Part shown: piece by piece, positions 17,752-27,398 of the stretch
Position numbering within the stretch: the first letter of the stretch is position 1
Layout of the letters: each line of letters begins with the position of its first letter
The notes under the pieces: model-generated
Seen by the model: only the letters and a program-made list of their open reading frames with translations
Databases searched by the model: none
Told to the model about the DNA's origin: nothing
Translations under genes and position numbers: made by a program
Assembly: GCA_035546535.1 (NCBI GenBank)
Contig: DASZWQ010000024.1
Location: forward strand, 1 to 64,000
Length of the DNA stretch: 64,000 bases
Source of the DNA: Pirellulales bacterium
Lineage (GTDB): Bacteria > Planctomycetota > Planctomycetia > Pirellulales > JACPPG01
Direction: 5' to 3'

Positions 17752-20063
17752 TCGGCTCCTCGCGCGCGTCGCATTTGAAACGGTTGGCTGCGAACGATTT
17801 CCAGCACCAAGGCTGAGAACTTGTAGTCCTGCGATTTCAGCCGCTCGGCGATATCGGCCACGGTCTGGGTATCATAAGCTTCCAGTCCGCGCCCTAGGGC
17901 GTAGGTTAGCATTTTCCGCACCAGGCTGCGAGCGAACAATTCGGGACGTGCCGCGAGCAAAGCCCGCAATTCCGTTGCCCCCGAAAAAGTTTTCCCGCCC
18001 GGCAGAACCCCCGACGGATCGATCGGATGATCCTCGTCCTGATCGCGCCAGGCACCGATGGCGTCGAAGTTTTCGAAGGCAAAGCCCAACGGGTCCATGC
18101 GCGCGTGGCACACGGCGCAAGAGGCGTTCGCCCGATGCTGCTCCATCTTCTGCCGCAGTGTCCCTTCGAGCTTTACCTGCTCCAGTTCTTGCACGCCGGG
18201 GGGCGGCGGTGGCGGCGGTGTGCCAAGAATCTGTTCCATGATCCACTTGCCGCGCTTCACCGGCGAAGTGCGCGTGGGATTCGAGGTCACCATCAGCACG
18301 CTGGCCTGCGTCAGCACGCCGCCGCGTCGACGGTCGGTCAATTGCACCCGCCGGAACTCATCTCCTTCGATCCCTTCGATGCCGTAGTGTTTCGCCAGCC
18401 GTTCGTTCAAGAACGTGTAGTCGGCGTCGAGCAAATCGACGATGCTGCGATCCTCGCGCATCACCGACGCGAAGAACAACTCGGTTTCCTTGCGCATCGC
18501 CGTTCGCAAGAACTCGTCGAACCCCTTGAAGCGCTTGCGGTCGGGCGAGGCGATGCTCAGGTTGCGGATCTGCAGCCACTGTCCGGCAAAATTCTCAACA
18601 AGCTGTTGCGAGCGCGGATCGGCAATCATCCGCCGCACCTGCGCGGCCAGCACTTCGTCGTTCGAGAGCCCTCCTTGCTCGGCCAGCCGGAACAATTCTT
18701 CGTCCGGCATGCTGCTCCACAAGAAATACGAAAGCCGCGCGGCCAACTGGTGATTGTCGATCTGCTGCACCAGGGCCTCATCACTGGTATCGGCATCGAG
18801 TTCGACGCGAAACAGGAAATGAGGCGACACGAGCGCCGCCTGCACTGCCAGGCGGATGGCCCGCTCGAACGAGTCGCCGCTGTCGCGCGCCAGCCGCACC
18901 AGTTCCATCAATCGGTCGACTTCCTCGGCGGCGACCGGGCGGCGATACGCGCGCGAGGCAAACCGCGTAAGGATCTCCTCGGCACAAGCTTCTTCATCGC
19001 CGGCCGGTGTGCGGACGATCAATTGCCGATGGGACGGCGGTGCAAGTACCTCGCCATGGGGACCGTCGATTTCCAATGATTCGACGATCAGGTTGCGATC
19101 GCGACGCGTTTCGTCGGGGTTCTCGGGATCGACGAAGTTGTTCAAAAAGGCGGCCGCGATGCGTCGCTTGCCGGTCGCGATATGTGTTCGCGCCTCGTAC
19201 AGGCCGGGGCTGCCGGCCACCGCCAAAACCTCAAAAGTCGCCAGGTCCTTGCCATCGAGCCGCAGCGCCATGCGCGCCGGCTCATCGCCGGCCTGCTCGG
19301 CATGGGCGCGGCAGCGAATGATGTAATCCGCTTCGGCCAGGAACTCGCGCTCGACGTAGACATCTCCTTCTTTTTCCAAGCGGCCGCTGGCCACGCCTTT
19401 ACGACCGCGCTGACCGGAGATCAATTGACCTTCGGCGAACTTGCGAATCTCGGGCTTTGGCGGCCATGGGTCGACAATGGCCCGGGCCGCGATCTTATCT
19501 GCCGCCGCCAGGTACTTTTCCAGCAGGATCGGCGGTAGCGAGAGCACGTCGCCAATGTTGTCGAAGCCGTACCCCACGTCATCTGACGGGAAATCGTCGG
19601 CAGGCTGAAAGTCGACGCCGACCAGGTCGCGCACCGTGTTGTTGTATTCGATGCGATTCAGACGGCGGATGGTCACTCGGCCGGGATCGCGCACGCCGCT
19701 GCCGCCGAGATTGGCCAGTCGAGTACCGATCCAGGCATTGATGCTGGCCACTTCGTCCAAGGTTGGCTGCGGCTGGTCGTCCGGAGGCATGATGCCCGCC
19801 TCGAGATACTCGACCACGTGGGACCAGCGCTCGCGGTTGCCGGCGATCGCGCTTTCGTCCTTGATGATGTCGAATGCCAGGTCCGCCTCGGGGGCTTCGC
19901 CGCTGTGGCAGTCAATGCAGTACTTTTGCAGAAACGGCTGCAGCCGCTCGGCAAAGAATGCCTCCTGCCCCTGAACCGAATCTCCGGTCGTGAGCCATGC
20001 GATACACAACGCCACCGTCGCACGGAGCCAAAAGGTCATCGCTGGCACGAGGTTCTGACGCAT
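17748..20063 (-). CDS. DUF1592/DUF1588 cytochrome-like planctomycete protein
   Basis: About 771 residues from ATG 20063 (ATG 20039 also possible; the 55 residues before lack a signal). After the signal peptide comes a cytochrome-c-like segment with a haem motif, KYCIDCHSGEAPEADLAFD (PSCyt1), then DUF1587 (RRLNRIEYNNTVRDLVGVDF), a carbohydrate-binding-like stretch, DUF1595 (FASRAYRRPVAAEEVDRL), DUF1592 (SPHFLFRVELD), DUF1588 with CAVCHARMDPLGFAFENFDA, and DUF1585 (SLVRKMLTYALGRGLEAYD). Such proteins are exported and presumed redox or polysaccharide-related; function is unproven. The second CxxCH lies in DUF1588. Operon with the DUF1552 gene. Confidence 0.9.
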   Translation of the reverse strand: MRQNLVPAMTFWLRATVALCIAWLTTGDSVQGQEAFFAERLQPFLQKYCIDCHSGEAPEADLAFDIIKDESAIAGNRERWSHVVEYLEAGIMPPDDQPQPTLDEVASINAWIGTRLANLGGSGVRDPGRVTIRRLNRIEYNNTVRDLVGVDFQPADDFPSDDVGYGFDNIGDVLSLPPILLEKYLAAADKIAARAIVDPWPPKPEIRKFAEGQLISGQRGRKGVASGRLEKEGDVYVEREFLAEADYIIRCRAHAEQAGDEPARMALRLDGKDLATFEVLAVAGSPGLYEARTHIATGKRRIAAAFLNNFVDPENPDETRRDRNLIVESLEIDGPHGEVLAPPSHRQLIVRTPAGDEEACAEEILTRFASRAYRRPVAAEEVDRLMELVRLARDSGDSFERAIRLAVQAALVSPHFLFRVELDADTSDEALVQQIDNHQLAARLSYFLWSSMPDEELFRLAEQGGLSNDEVLAAQVRRMIADPRSQQLVENFAGQWLQIRNLSIASPDRKRFKGFDEFLRTAMRKETELFFASVMREDRSIVDLLDADYTFLNERLAKHYGIEGIEGDEFRRVQLTDRRRGGVLTQASVLMVTSNPTRTSPVKRGKWIMEQILGTPPPPPPPGVQELEQVKLEGTLRQKMEQHRANASCAVCHARMDPLGFAFENFDAIGAWRDQDEDHPIDPSGVLPGGKTFSGATELRALLAARPELFARSLVRKMLTYALGRGLEAYDTQTVADIAERLKSQDYKFSALVLEIVRSQPFQMRRARGAE

Positions 20064-20243
20064 GGCACGGGTAGGCGGGGGACGCAGGTGGGACCTGACC
20101 GTGCTCGTCCGGAATGCACGGCGGGCGGGAGACAACGCCTCAATTGTATAAAGAAACGAACATGGGTGCCAATCTCGCGCCACGGCGGAAAATCGCCGCA
20201 GGACGCGACCCCGTAGCGTCGCCGCCATGATTGGAAATGCGAG

Positions 20244-20636
20244 CTAGGCGCGAATCGGACCCGTAGCCGATGCCAGCCCGGCCACCGCGGCATTAACGGC
20301 CTCGAGCAGCGTGTTGGGCTCGAATGGCTTGTCGACCATGCAAAAAATCCGCAACGCTTCGGCCTGGCCGCGTACTATTTGCGTGCCCAGCCCGCTCATG
20401 ACAACTACCTGTAAGTGGGGTAGTCGAGTTCGCAGTTCGGACACCAGGTCGGCGCCGGTCTTTTTTTCGCCAAGCAGCCAATCGACGACCAGGACTTCAG
20501 GCCGAAATCCCTCAGCCTGCTCGATGGCCAACTTCGGTGTCCCGACGGCAACAACTTCGTGCCCGGCACGGCGCAGAAAGAATTCCAAACTTACCCGGTA
20601 GCCAAGTTCGTCGTCGACCACGATTACCTTCGCCAC
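20244..20636 (-). CDS. CheY-like response regulator receiver, single domain
   Basis: A 130-residue receiver domain and nothing else. Landmarks: VIVVDDE with the acidic pair, LVVDWLLGEK with the phospho-acceptor Asp near residue 52, VVMSG, and KPFEP with the conserved Lys. The start is a GTG at 20636 with GGAGG six bases upstream. There is no output domain, so it would act by protein contact. No histidine kinase is near it; it lies on the same strand just upstream of the DUF1592 gene but the nearness may be accidental. Confidence 0.9.
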   Translation of the reverse strand: MAKVIVVDDELGYRVSLEFFLRRAGHEVVAVGTPKLAIEQAEGFRPEVLVVDWLLGEKKTGADLVSELRTRLPHLQVVVMSGLGTQIVRGQAEALRIFCMVDKPFEPNTLLEAVNAAVAGLASATGPIRA

Positions 20637-20940
20637 GTAACACCTCCGCAGGCCGCAGCGCGATACGAGAGGCAGTACGCCCTTCGTTTTCGCGTGCTAG
20701 CAGTTCGTGAAGTGCTTGGGAAGACACACGCGCGATGACACACGGCGAGCCGGCGGTGGAACCACGCTTTCAGAAAGTCGGCTCAACGATCCTTGTACCT
20801 TTTTTCCAGGGGCAATTGCAACAGAATTCGTTCTCCAAACCGCGCATCTTCGTCAAAGCGACCTCGGGCAGACGGTATAGGCGAATCTTGGCTGCCGCTG
20901 ATAAACTGGACGATGGATATGGTCTGTGTCGGAGTTCCGC

Positions 20941-22356
20941 ATGTCCCGCATTTCGTCCTGCGCCTCATGCCATGGCGACATTTTGATCCCCGGCCATGCG
21001 CAGCCGCAGGATCAGATGCGTTGCCCGCTGTGCAGCGCGCCTTTCCGCGTGCAGGATGTGCTGTCCTCGAGCATTCTCGCGCCCCCTGAAGCGATTCCCC
21101 TGCCGCGCCCCGTGGCCGGCGTGGCGGGAGCGAGCAGCGGGCACGCCGGCCAGCCCATGCAGTCCGCCGAACTCGATGCCGAGTCGATTCCTCCGCGACC
21201 CCGCAAGAAACAGCCGGGCGTTCTCTCGCATCTCATTGGCGTCGTCGGAGGTGGGCTCATTGGCCTGTCGCTCGGCTACCTCGGACTTCTGCGCTTCGGA
21301 GGGCCGCGATACGACTTTCTGGAGATCGCCGACAAGTTGCCCCCCTGGGTCACCGCGCCGATTCACCTCCCCTTTCTCCAAGGCAAAGCAAAAAGTGCGG
21401 ACGAGGGAGCGGGCGAACGTGGGCTGACGGATCTTCTCAAACAGCCGGACGCGCCGCCGGCGGTCGAGGTCCCTAACCCACCGCCAGGCGGCCCAGCAGA
21501 CGGCGTCACTTCCCCCTTCGATACGGCGCCGCCGTTTACGCCTGTTGCGCCACCGGCTCCATTTCCGGATAGCGATCCGCCCCCCGCGAGCGATGCGGCG
21601 GCTCCGCCAGCAACCGCGGCGCCACCTCCCGTGAGCACGGAACCCACGTCGCCGCCTCCCATGGCGGGCGCAACTCCGCAGCAGCCAGCACAGACGGGTC
21701 CGCAGCACTTCACAGCGTATTCGGCCGAAGACCTCGCTCTGGCCACTGCCGATATGGCCAGCGCCCTGCGCTGCCCCGCTTGTGACGGCACCGGATACGC
21801 CAAGGCGAACGCATCCGCCGCACAAGGTCCCAGGGCGCAGACCGTGGCGGACCGAAAACTCCCTTGCCATGAGTGCGGTGGTAAAGCGACCGCGAAAATG
21901 ACGCCTGAACTTTACGCCCGGCTGTGCCACCTGGCCGAGGTCGTGACGTTCGTTTCGCGCGGCGATACGAACACCTGGGGACAGCGCGATACCGTGCAAC
22001 AACTGCTGGCCAGCGTTGGTGCTGATGCCCGCGGCGCCGAATCGATTGGCCGCCTGGCGGGCTTTCAATTGGAGCCCCATCGCCACCACCCTTCCGGCAT
22101 CGCGCTGGCCGGCACCGTGCAGGAAATGTCTCAGGTCGGCAGCCTGTATGCCATGAAGGTCGTGCTCTTCGGTCTGCCGAAGGTGGTCACCGTCGTCAGT
22201 TGGCGCCCGGCGCAGCCGGCGATCAACGTTCACGATCGGGTAATTATCCTGGGAAGCATCGTCGACAATCCGGCCGAAAACCTCGTCGGCTACGAGGGAC
22301 GTCAAGACCAGGTCGTATGGGGTGGGCTGCCGGCGAAATTGCCGCCGCAACCGTAA
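20941..22356 (+). CDS. Zinc-ribbon membrane protein with DnaJ-like Cys motifs
   Basis: About 471 residues from ATG 20941 (an in-frame ATG at 20926 is also possible). The N-terminus has two Cys pairs, CASCHGDILIPGH and MRCPLCSAPFRV, a zinc ribbon. A membrane span lies at about residues 95-118 (GVVGGGLIGLSLGYLGLLRF). A Pro/Ala-rich linker of some 100 residues follows, then CPACDGTGYA and CHECGGKAT, pairs of the DnaJ central-domain type, and a C-terminal domain with no family I recognise (SRGDTNTWGQRDTV, VVLFGLPKVVTVVSW). The zinc ribbon should be cytoplasmic. Divergent from the receiver gene. Confidence 0.75.
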   Translation: MSRISSCASCHGDILIPGHAQPQDQMRCPLCSAPFRVQDVLSSSILAPPEAIPLPRPVAGVAGASSGHAGQPMQSAELDAESIPPRPRKKQPGVLSHLIGVVGGGLIGLSLGYLGLLRFGGPRYDFLEIADKLPPWVTAPIHLPFLQGKAKSADEGAGERGLTDLLKQPDAPPAVEVPNPPPGGPADGVTSPFDTAPPFTPVAPPAPFPDSDPPPASDAAAPPATAAPPPVSTEPTSPPPMAGATPQQPAQTGPQHFTAYSAEDLALATADMASALRCPACDGTGYAKANASAAQGPRAQTVADRKLPCHECGGKATAKMTPELYARLCHLAEVVTFVSRGDTNTWGQRDTVQQLLASVGADARGAESIGRLAGFQLEPHRHHPSGIALAGTVQEMSQVGSLYAMKVVLFGLPKVVTVVSWRPAQPAINVHDRVIILGSIVDNPAENLVGYEGRQDQVVWGGLPAKLPPQP

Positions 22357-22687
22357 TCAAACCCGACTGGAAGTGCCCACTTAACGTCGAGCCCAAATTG
22401 AGCCGACGGGGCCCGACAGCGCATCTCATCCTGCGACGAAATCTCGAATCGGAACGGGAAATCGGGCCAATCCTCGCTGCGGAAGCATCCGGCCTGGTAC
22501 ACGGCAAGGAATGCACTCCGCCGCGCAAAGTTCTCACGCCGGCAAGCATTTAAGCGTGAAACACGCCGGTCGCGGCTGCGCTAAGGTCCTTAGCTGCACG
22601 GGCCTCCGGCACGCGGCTTGCGATCGGATGATTGCCGATGCGTCCCCCCCGGCCCCACCGAACCTTCCTCCCACAGAGAGAATTGCC
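22357..22687. other. Intergenic region, no gene seen
   Basis: No frame with plausible codon use. No promoter-like element is clear. Confidence 0.35.
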
Positions 22688-22750
22688 ATGTCCCCCGCCT
22701 ATGTCCTGGCCGGCATTCTGATGAGCGTCGCGATTGTGATGATGCTGTAG
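22688..22750 (+). CDS. Possible 20-residue membrane micropeptide
   Basis: ATG at 22688 opens a 20-codon frame, MSPAYVLAGILMSVAIVMML, which is one hydrophobic span ending at TAG. A purine run AGAGAGAA sits seven bases upstream. A hairpin follows 25 bp after the stop. The size is so small that chance is a real possibility. Confidence 0.35.
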   Translation: MSPAYVLAGILMSVAIVMML

Positions 22751-22774
22751 CTCCCGCCCAGGCGGTAAACTGCT

Positions 22775-22794
22775 GAAATGCCGTCGGGCATTTC
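22775..22794 (+). terminator. Hairpin GAAATGCC-GTCG-GGCATTTC
   Basis: Perfect 8-bp stem with a 4-nt loop, inside a weaker outer GGCGG/CCGCC pair. There is no T run, so it may be a processing or attenuating hairpin and not a terminator. Confidence 0.4.
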
Positions 22795-22893
22795 CCGCCG
22801 GCCTACCGCTGGCATGTCCACGATTTGGCGAATCGTGTTCGCCCTGGCATGCGGGCCGTCGGTGCTTCCGGCATCCACGAGGCAGCCGCCGCA

Positions 22894-23898
22894 ATGACGA
22901 GCGTTCCACCGCCTGACGATCCTGGCCACGCGGCGATCGCGCGCTATCTGCGCTACACGCTATCGCTTCCCGAGCGTGCGCTGCGTTCCGGCGCGGCCGT
23001 GGTGGCTGGCGCGGCCCGCGAGAGCGCGGCGCTACTGGTGCCGCAAGCCTTCCAGGATTCGAAGAGCTATTCGGTAATGATCCGCCAGATGCTCGACTTT
23101 CTGGCCGAGGACGTCGGAGGCACGGCGCGCCGCGAGCCGCCCGACGCCGAGGCGGCGCGCGTCGAGAACTTTGTTGCGCGCAAGGCGGTGGGCAATTTCA
23201 TCGACATGGCCCATCTGGCCACGTTCCACCTGTCACCAGCGCTATTGCTGGCGGTGGTCAGCGACGTCGCCTACGGTTCGCAGGCCTATTTGTCCGAGCT
23301 GGCCGAGGAGTTGAAACGCGACGGCGTGATCGATCCGCAGAGCACGATCCACCACGTGGACGATTTGCTGAGCGCCGTGGCCAGCGCCTCGAACACGACA
23401 GCCGACGCCTTCAACACGCCCCCCTTGTCCGTAAACGGCTTACGTGAAACCGTCGAGCAAACGCGTGAGGCTCTCAAGTCAATCGATCCGGGGAGCGTCA
23501 TCCCGCAAGCCGAGCTCGCCCGGGTGTGGGACGAGATGCGCGCCATCGCCGCGCGTGAAGGGGTGAGCCCATTGGCTATCTCCGGCGCCATGACGCTGTT
23601 CACCCTGTCGCGTATGCACGCCGCGGCGCGGGGGGCCTTGTCGGGCGTGCGCGTCGCGGGGCGCTTGTTCGATCGGCACGTCATTGACCATTACGAATCG
23701 GCCCTGGCCGAAATACGGAAGCGTGGCTTGTACGCAACCGTGCGGGAAACGAGCGGTCCCTACATCGATGCCGTGTGGAACAACTTCTCGACCGACAAAA
23801 CCACGATCACCGAAAACTTGCTCAGCGGTAAGCTTATTGGCCAGGGATGGAGTGCCGTGCGCCGCTGGATGGGCGGCACGGGCGGCGACACTGCGTAG
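22894..23898 (+). CDS. Conserved-looking protein, function not recognised
   Basis: About 334 residues from the ATG at 22894; an upstream start at 22825 adds a stretch that does not look coding. Almost entirely predicted helix: HAAIARYLRYTLSLPERALR at the N-terminus, a stretch AARVENFVARKAVGNFIDMA, and LSGVRVAGRLFDRHVIDHYE towards the C-terminus. Two moderately hydrophobic helices occur near residues 105-130 (HLSPALLLAVVSDVAYGSQA) and 225-250. No signal peptide, Cys pair or nucleotide motif is seen. It could be a membrane-associated helical protein. It is followed by sthA on the same strand with a 192-bp gap. Confidence 0.65.
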   Translation: MTSVPPPDDPGHAAIARYLRYTLSLPERALRSGAAVVAGAARESAALLVPQAFQDSKSYSVMIRQMLDFLAEDVGGTARREPPDAEAARVENFVARKAVGNFIDMAHLATFHLSPALLLAVVSDVAYGSQAYLSELAEELKRDGVIDPQSTIHHVDDLLSAVASASNTTADAFNTPPLSVNGLRETVEQTREALKSIDPGSVIPQAELARVWDEMRAIAAREGVSPLAISGAMTLFTLSRMHAAARGALSGVRVAGRLFDRHVIDHYESALAEIRKRGLYATVRETSGPYIDAVWNNFSTDKTTITENLLSGKLIGQGWSAVRRWMGGTGGDTA

Positions 23899-24090
23899 CA
23901 CCGGTGCGACCGCCCCCTTGGTCGCACGCGGCCGCAACGATTAGAATCAGCGGGCACACCCTCGCCCAATATGTGCCCATGGATTGGTGCCTGGCCCGCG
24001 ACTGCCCTCCTCGGGGGGGCGTTTGCTGCGACGGGAACTTCGACAAAGGATTGTTCGACTCTCTGATTCAACCTGCGCGGCGAGAACCTG

Positions 24091-25488
24091 ATGAGCAAGC
24101 TCCATTTCGACGTGGTAGTGATCGGCAGCGGCCCCGGCGGCGAAGGGGCCGCGATGCAGGCCGTGAAGCATGGCAAGCACGTGGCCCTGGTCGAGCAGTT
24201 CGATCGCGTCGGCGGCGGCTGCACCCACTGGGGAACGATTCCCAGTAAGGCCCTGCGGTACGCCATTTTTCAAATGACCGAGGCGAACCGGAACCCGCTA
24301 TTTCGCGACTCGGGCGTTTCGTGCCATTTCTCCGTGGCCGAACTGCGCCGTTCGGCAAAACGGGTGATCGAGCAGCAGGTCGAGATGCGGACCAGCTTCT
24401 ACGAGCGCAACCACGTGCCGATCTTCGTCGGCCGGGCCCAGTTTGCCGACGCTCATACCGTCGAAGTTTGCGACGGCACGGGCAGCAAGCAGCGTCTCAC
24501 GGCCAACGCGTTCGTCGTCGCGACGGGCTCGCGCCCTTATCGGCCGCCGGACGTCGACTTTGGGCATCCGCGCATCTTCGACAGCGACACGATCCTGGAC
24601 CTGGATTTCACCCCGCAATCGATGACGATCTACGGTGCCGGCGTCGTCGGTTGCGAATATACCTCGATGTTCCGCAACCTGGGCATCAAGATTAACCTGA
24701 TCAACACACGCTCGAAGCTGCTGGAATTCCTCGACGATGAAATCATCGACGCTATGGCGTATCACATGCGCGACCTGGGCGTGCTGATCCGCCATGACGA
24801 ACAATACGAGCGGGTCGAGCCGCGCGACGACGGCGTGGTGCTGCACCTGAAGAGTGGCAAACAGCTGAAAACCGACATCCTGTTGTGGGCCAATGGTCGC
24901 ACCGGCCAGGCTGCGGAGATGGGGCTTGAGGAAATCGGCATCCAGCCCAACCAGCGCGGCCAGTTGGAAGTGAACGGCAACTTTCAAACCGCGGTGCCGA
25001 ATATTTATGCCGTCGGTGACGTGATTGGCTTTCCTTCGCTAGCGAGCGCCGCCTACGTGCAGGGGCGCTTCGCGTCAACGCACATTATCACGGGCCGCAG
25101 CGAATGCGCGTTGATCCGCGACATTCCCACGGGGATTTACACCAGTCCCGAGATCAGCTCGATCGGCCGTACCGAGCGCGAGCTCACGACCGACAAGGTT
25201 CCCTATGAGATCGGCCATTCGCTGTTCAAGCATCTCGCCCGGGCTCAGATCACGGGACGCCAGGTCGGAATGCTGAAGATTCTGTTTCACCGCGAGACGC
25301 TGCAGATTCTCGGCGTGCACTGCTTCGGCAGTAGCGCCTCGGAGATTATCCACATCGGTCAGGCCATCATGGCGCAGCCGGGCGAAGCGAACTCGCTCTT
25401 GTACTTCATCAATACCACGTTCAATTACCCCACGATGGCCGAAGCTTATCGCGTGGCGGCGTTGAACGGATACAACCGGCTGTTCTGA
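24091..25488 (+). CDS. sthA: Soluble pyridine nucleotide transhydrogenase (Si-specific)
   Basis: A 465-residue flavoprotein that moves hydride between NADPH and NAD in the cytoplasm. FAD-binding [18 protein letters not shown] is at residues 12-29, followed by [19 protein letters not shown], the exact SthA signature that replaces the CxxxxC redox disulfide of lipoamide dehydrogenase and so separates SthA from it. NAD(P)-binding [37 protein letters not shown] and the C-terminal interface [18 protein letters not shown] are intact. Length matches E. coli SthA (466). No partner genes are needed. Confidence 0.95.
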   Translation: MSKLHFDVVVIGSGPGGEGAAMQAVKHGKHVALVEQFDRVGGGCTHWGTIPSKALRYAIFQMTEANRNPLFRDSGVSCHFSVAELRRSAKRVIEQQVEMRTSFYERNHVPIFVGRAQFADAHTVEVCDGTGSKQRLTANAFVVATGSRPYRPPDVDFGHPRIFDSDTILDLDFTPQSMTIYGAGVVGCEYTSMFRNLGIKINLINTRSKLLEFLDDEIIDAMAYHMRDLGVLIRHDEQYERVEPRDDGVVLHLKSGKQLKTDILLWANGRTGQAAEMGLEEIGIQPNQRGQLEVNGNFQTAVPNIYAVGDVIGFPSLASAAYVQGRFASTHIITGRSECALIRDIPTGIYTSPEISSIGRTERELTTDKVPYEIGHSLFKHLARAQITGRQVGMLKILFHRETLQILGVHCFGSSASEIIHIGQAIMAQPGEANSLLYFINTTFNYPTMAEAYRVAALNGYNRLF

Positions 25489-25517
25489 GATGTCGACCGG
25501 CGACACTGCCGGACGCG

Positions 25518-27134
25518 CTACTCGGGGGCGTCTGCCAGCGGCAGTTCGTAGCAGGCCATCTCCAGGTGATTGCGAACCAGGGCCCGGCCGCGCACCAGCA
25601 CGGGATTGTTCCAGGTCTTGCCATCGATGGCCTGAATACGACCCAGCTCGCGAAACGCTTCGGGCGTGGCTTCGACCAAGGCCAACTCGCCTTTCTCGCT
25701 CAGCACGAGCAACAAGTCACCGGCCAGCAACAACTGGCCATGCCCGTACTGACCGGCCCGCTCCTTCCAGGCGCGTTTGCCGGTCTTCAGGCACAGGCAG
25801 GCGAGAATGCCTTCGTCCAGCCCGTACAGAAAACCGTCGCGGGCGACCGGATTCGCGTAGGAACACTTCATCTGCCGATTGCGCCAGACTTGCGTGGCGA
25901 TCCAATGCCCCTCGGCCAGGGCAAACTCGATCAGTGCGCAGCCGGCTTGCGACGTAATCACGATATGCCGGTCGTCGAGCACCACGGGCTGCGCGGCATT
26001 GATATCAAAATCGCTTGTCCAGGGGACGCGCCACAGCGATTGCCCGCCGGCAGGATCGAAGCCGGCGAGCCCGGCGGCGTCGAAGATGATCAATTGCGGC
26101 ACGCCCAAAAGCGTAGCCAGCATGGGCGACGAATAGCTGGAACGGGCGTTGCCGGCGCGGGTGACGACGCGACCGTCCGCGTCGTCGAACCCCAATACGT
26201 CCGCGCTCGTTTCAGTTCCTTGCTGTGCGCCCGGATTGACGATCACCTGTCCATCCACCACCAGTGGCGAACCGCTCATTCCCCATTCCAGGTTGCCCGA
26301 ACCGTTTTCGGCCAGGATGTTGACGCGCCATTCGAGCTCGCCGGTTGTGAAATCCAGCTTCACCAGATCGCCCGCCGCTCCCAGCGAGTAGACGCAACGA
26401 TCGTGAATGGCGGGGGTGGCGCGCGGGCCGTCGCCCCCGAGCTTTTCGCTGAACATTGCCGGGTAGGCATACTTCCAGCGATGGCGACCGGTAGAAATGT
26501 CGTAGCACACCACGACTTCTTCTGGGCCGCGCTGTTCGAGCGTCACGGCCGAATCGCCGATGACCGCGTACGAAGCGTAACCGCCGCCGCAGGGATGCCG
26601 CCACAAGCAGCGCGGCGGATGCTTCTGCCAATCGCGAGCAAGGGCCGGCCCGACAACGATGCCTGCGGTATTCGCGCCCCGATAGCAAGGAGAATCCTCG
26701 GCGCTTGGCTGTACGACGGCCGTGGAGACAGCGACGATATTCTCACCCTTCTGCTCGCTCGCCAAATACGAATCCAACTTCGCTTCGCGCGAAGTCTGCC
26801 AGCGGAAATCGAACGTCGGCTGCATGTCGCCCGAGAATTCCACGCGACGCAGCGAGCCAAGGAATCCGATCAGAAGTATCAGCAATGCAAGAGCCGTGAC
26901 AGCGCGCGTCCGCCGCGAGACACCCGCCATACCGAAATACCAAACACCAACCACGACAGCCGCCAGCACCGCCGCCAGAAAACTGGAAGTAGTGCGCATG
27001 CCACGGTCGAGGTGCTCGGACGGAAGCGTCCACAGCGCGAGCCAGGCGGCCAACATCAGCAAGACCGCGACGATCGGCACGGCGCGTCGTCGCAAATGCC
27101 ACTCCGGAAATTGAGCGGCCACGTTTTCGGTCAT
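25518..27134 (-). CDS. Membrane-anchored PQQ-type beta-propeller protein
   Basis: About 538 residues from the ATG at 27134 (MTENVAAQFPEWHLRRRAVP); the longer frame to 27281 adds an unlikely leader. Three membrane spans lie in the first 110 residues (VPIVAVLLMLAAWLALWTLP; FLAAVLAAVVVGVWYFGM; ALALLILLIGFLGSL). A large exported propeller follows with PQQ-like blades of the BamB/YfgL type: YDISTGRHRWKYAYP, LDFTTGELEWRVNI, FDPAGGQSLWRVPW and CLKTGKRAWKERAG. There is no quinoprotein active-site motif that I can see, so a scaffold or binding role is as likely as an enzyme. It converges with sthA. Confidence 0.85.
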   Translation of the reverse strand: MTENVAAQFPEWHLRRRAVPIVAVLLMLAAWLALWTLPSEHLDRGMRTTSSFLAAVLAAVVVGVWYFGMAGVSRRTRAVTALALLILLIGFLGSLRRVEFSGDMQPTFDFRWQTSREAKLDSYLASEQKGENIVAVSTAVVQPSAEDSPCYRGANTAGIVVGPALARDWQKHPPRCLWRHPCGGGYASYAVIGDSAVTLEQRGPEEVVVCYDISTGRHRWKYAYPAMFSEKLGGDGPRATPAIHDRCVYSLGAAGDLVKLDFTTGELEWRVNILAENGSGNLEWGMSGSPLVVDGQVIVNPGAQQGTETSADVLGFDDADGRVVTRAGNARSSYSSPMLATLLGVPQLIIFDAAGLAGFDPAGGQSLWRVPWTSDFDINAAQPVVLDDRHIVITSQAGCALIEFALAEGHWIATQVWRNRQMKCSYANPVARDGFLYGLDEGILACLCLKTGKRAWKERAGQYGHGQLLLAGDLLLVLSEKGELALVEATPEAFRELGRIQAIDGKTWNNPVLVRGRALVRNHLEMACYELPLADAPE

Positions 27135-27398
27135 GACAAGATCTTCGAATTCGCGGACGTGACGTCGTTCGCCTGCACGCGCTTGGCGTGCGGCGGCAAG
27201 CCGCTCGCGGTCGCACCGCGGTGACTGCCCTGGGTGGCTATCATACCACACGGGGTCGCGGCGTTGGCACAGCTTTGCCAATGTGGGCCGCTGAATTCGC
27301 GCCCGTGGCCGGCCGGTTTCACTCGCACCAATGGGTGGTTACAATCCTCGCAATCGCCCACCGCAATCCCTCCAGTCGCCCGGTCGAGGAAACATCTC

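Noticed and set aside
18027-19079. 350-residue plus-strand reading frame
   Set aside because: Antisense to the DUF1592 gene.
20965-22350. 461-residue minus-strand reading frame
   Set aside because: Antisense to the zinc-ribbon gene, dominated by Arg and Gly.
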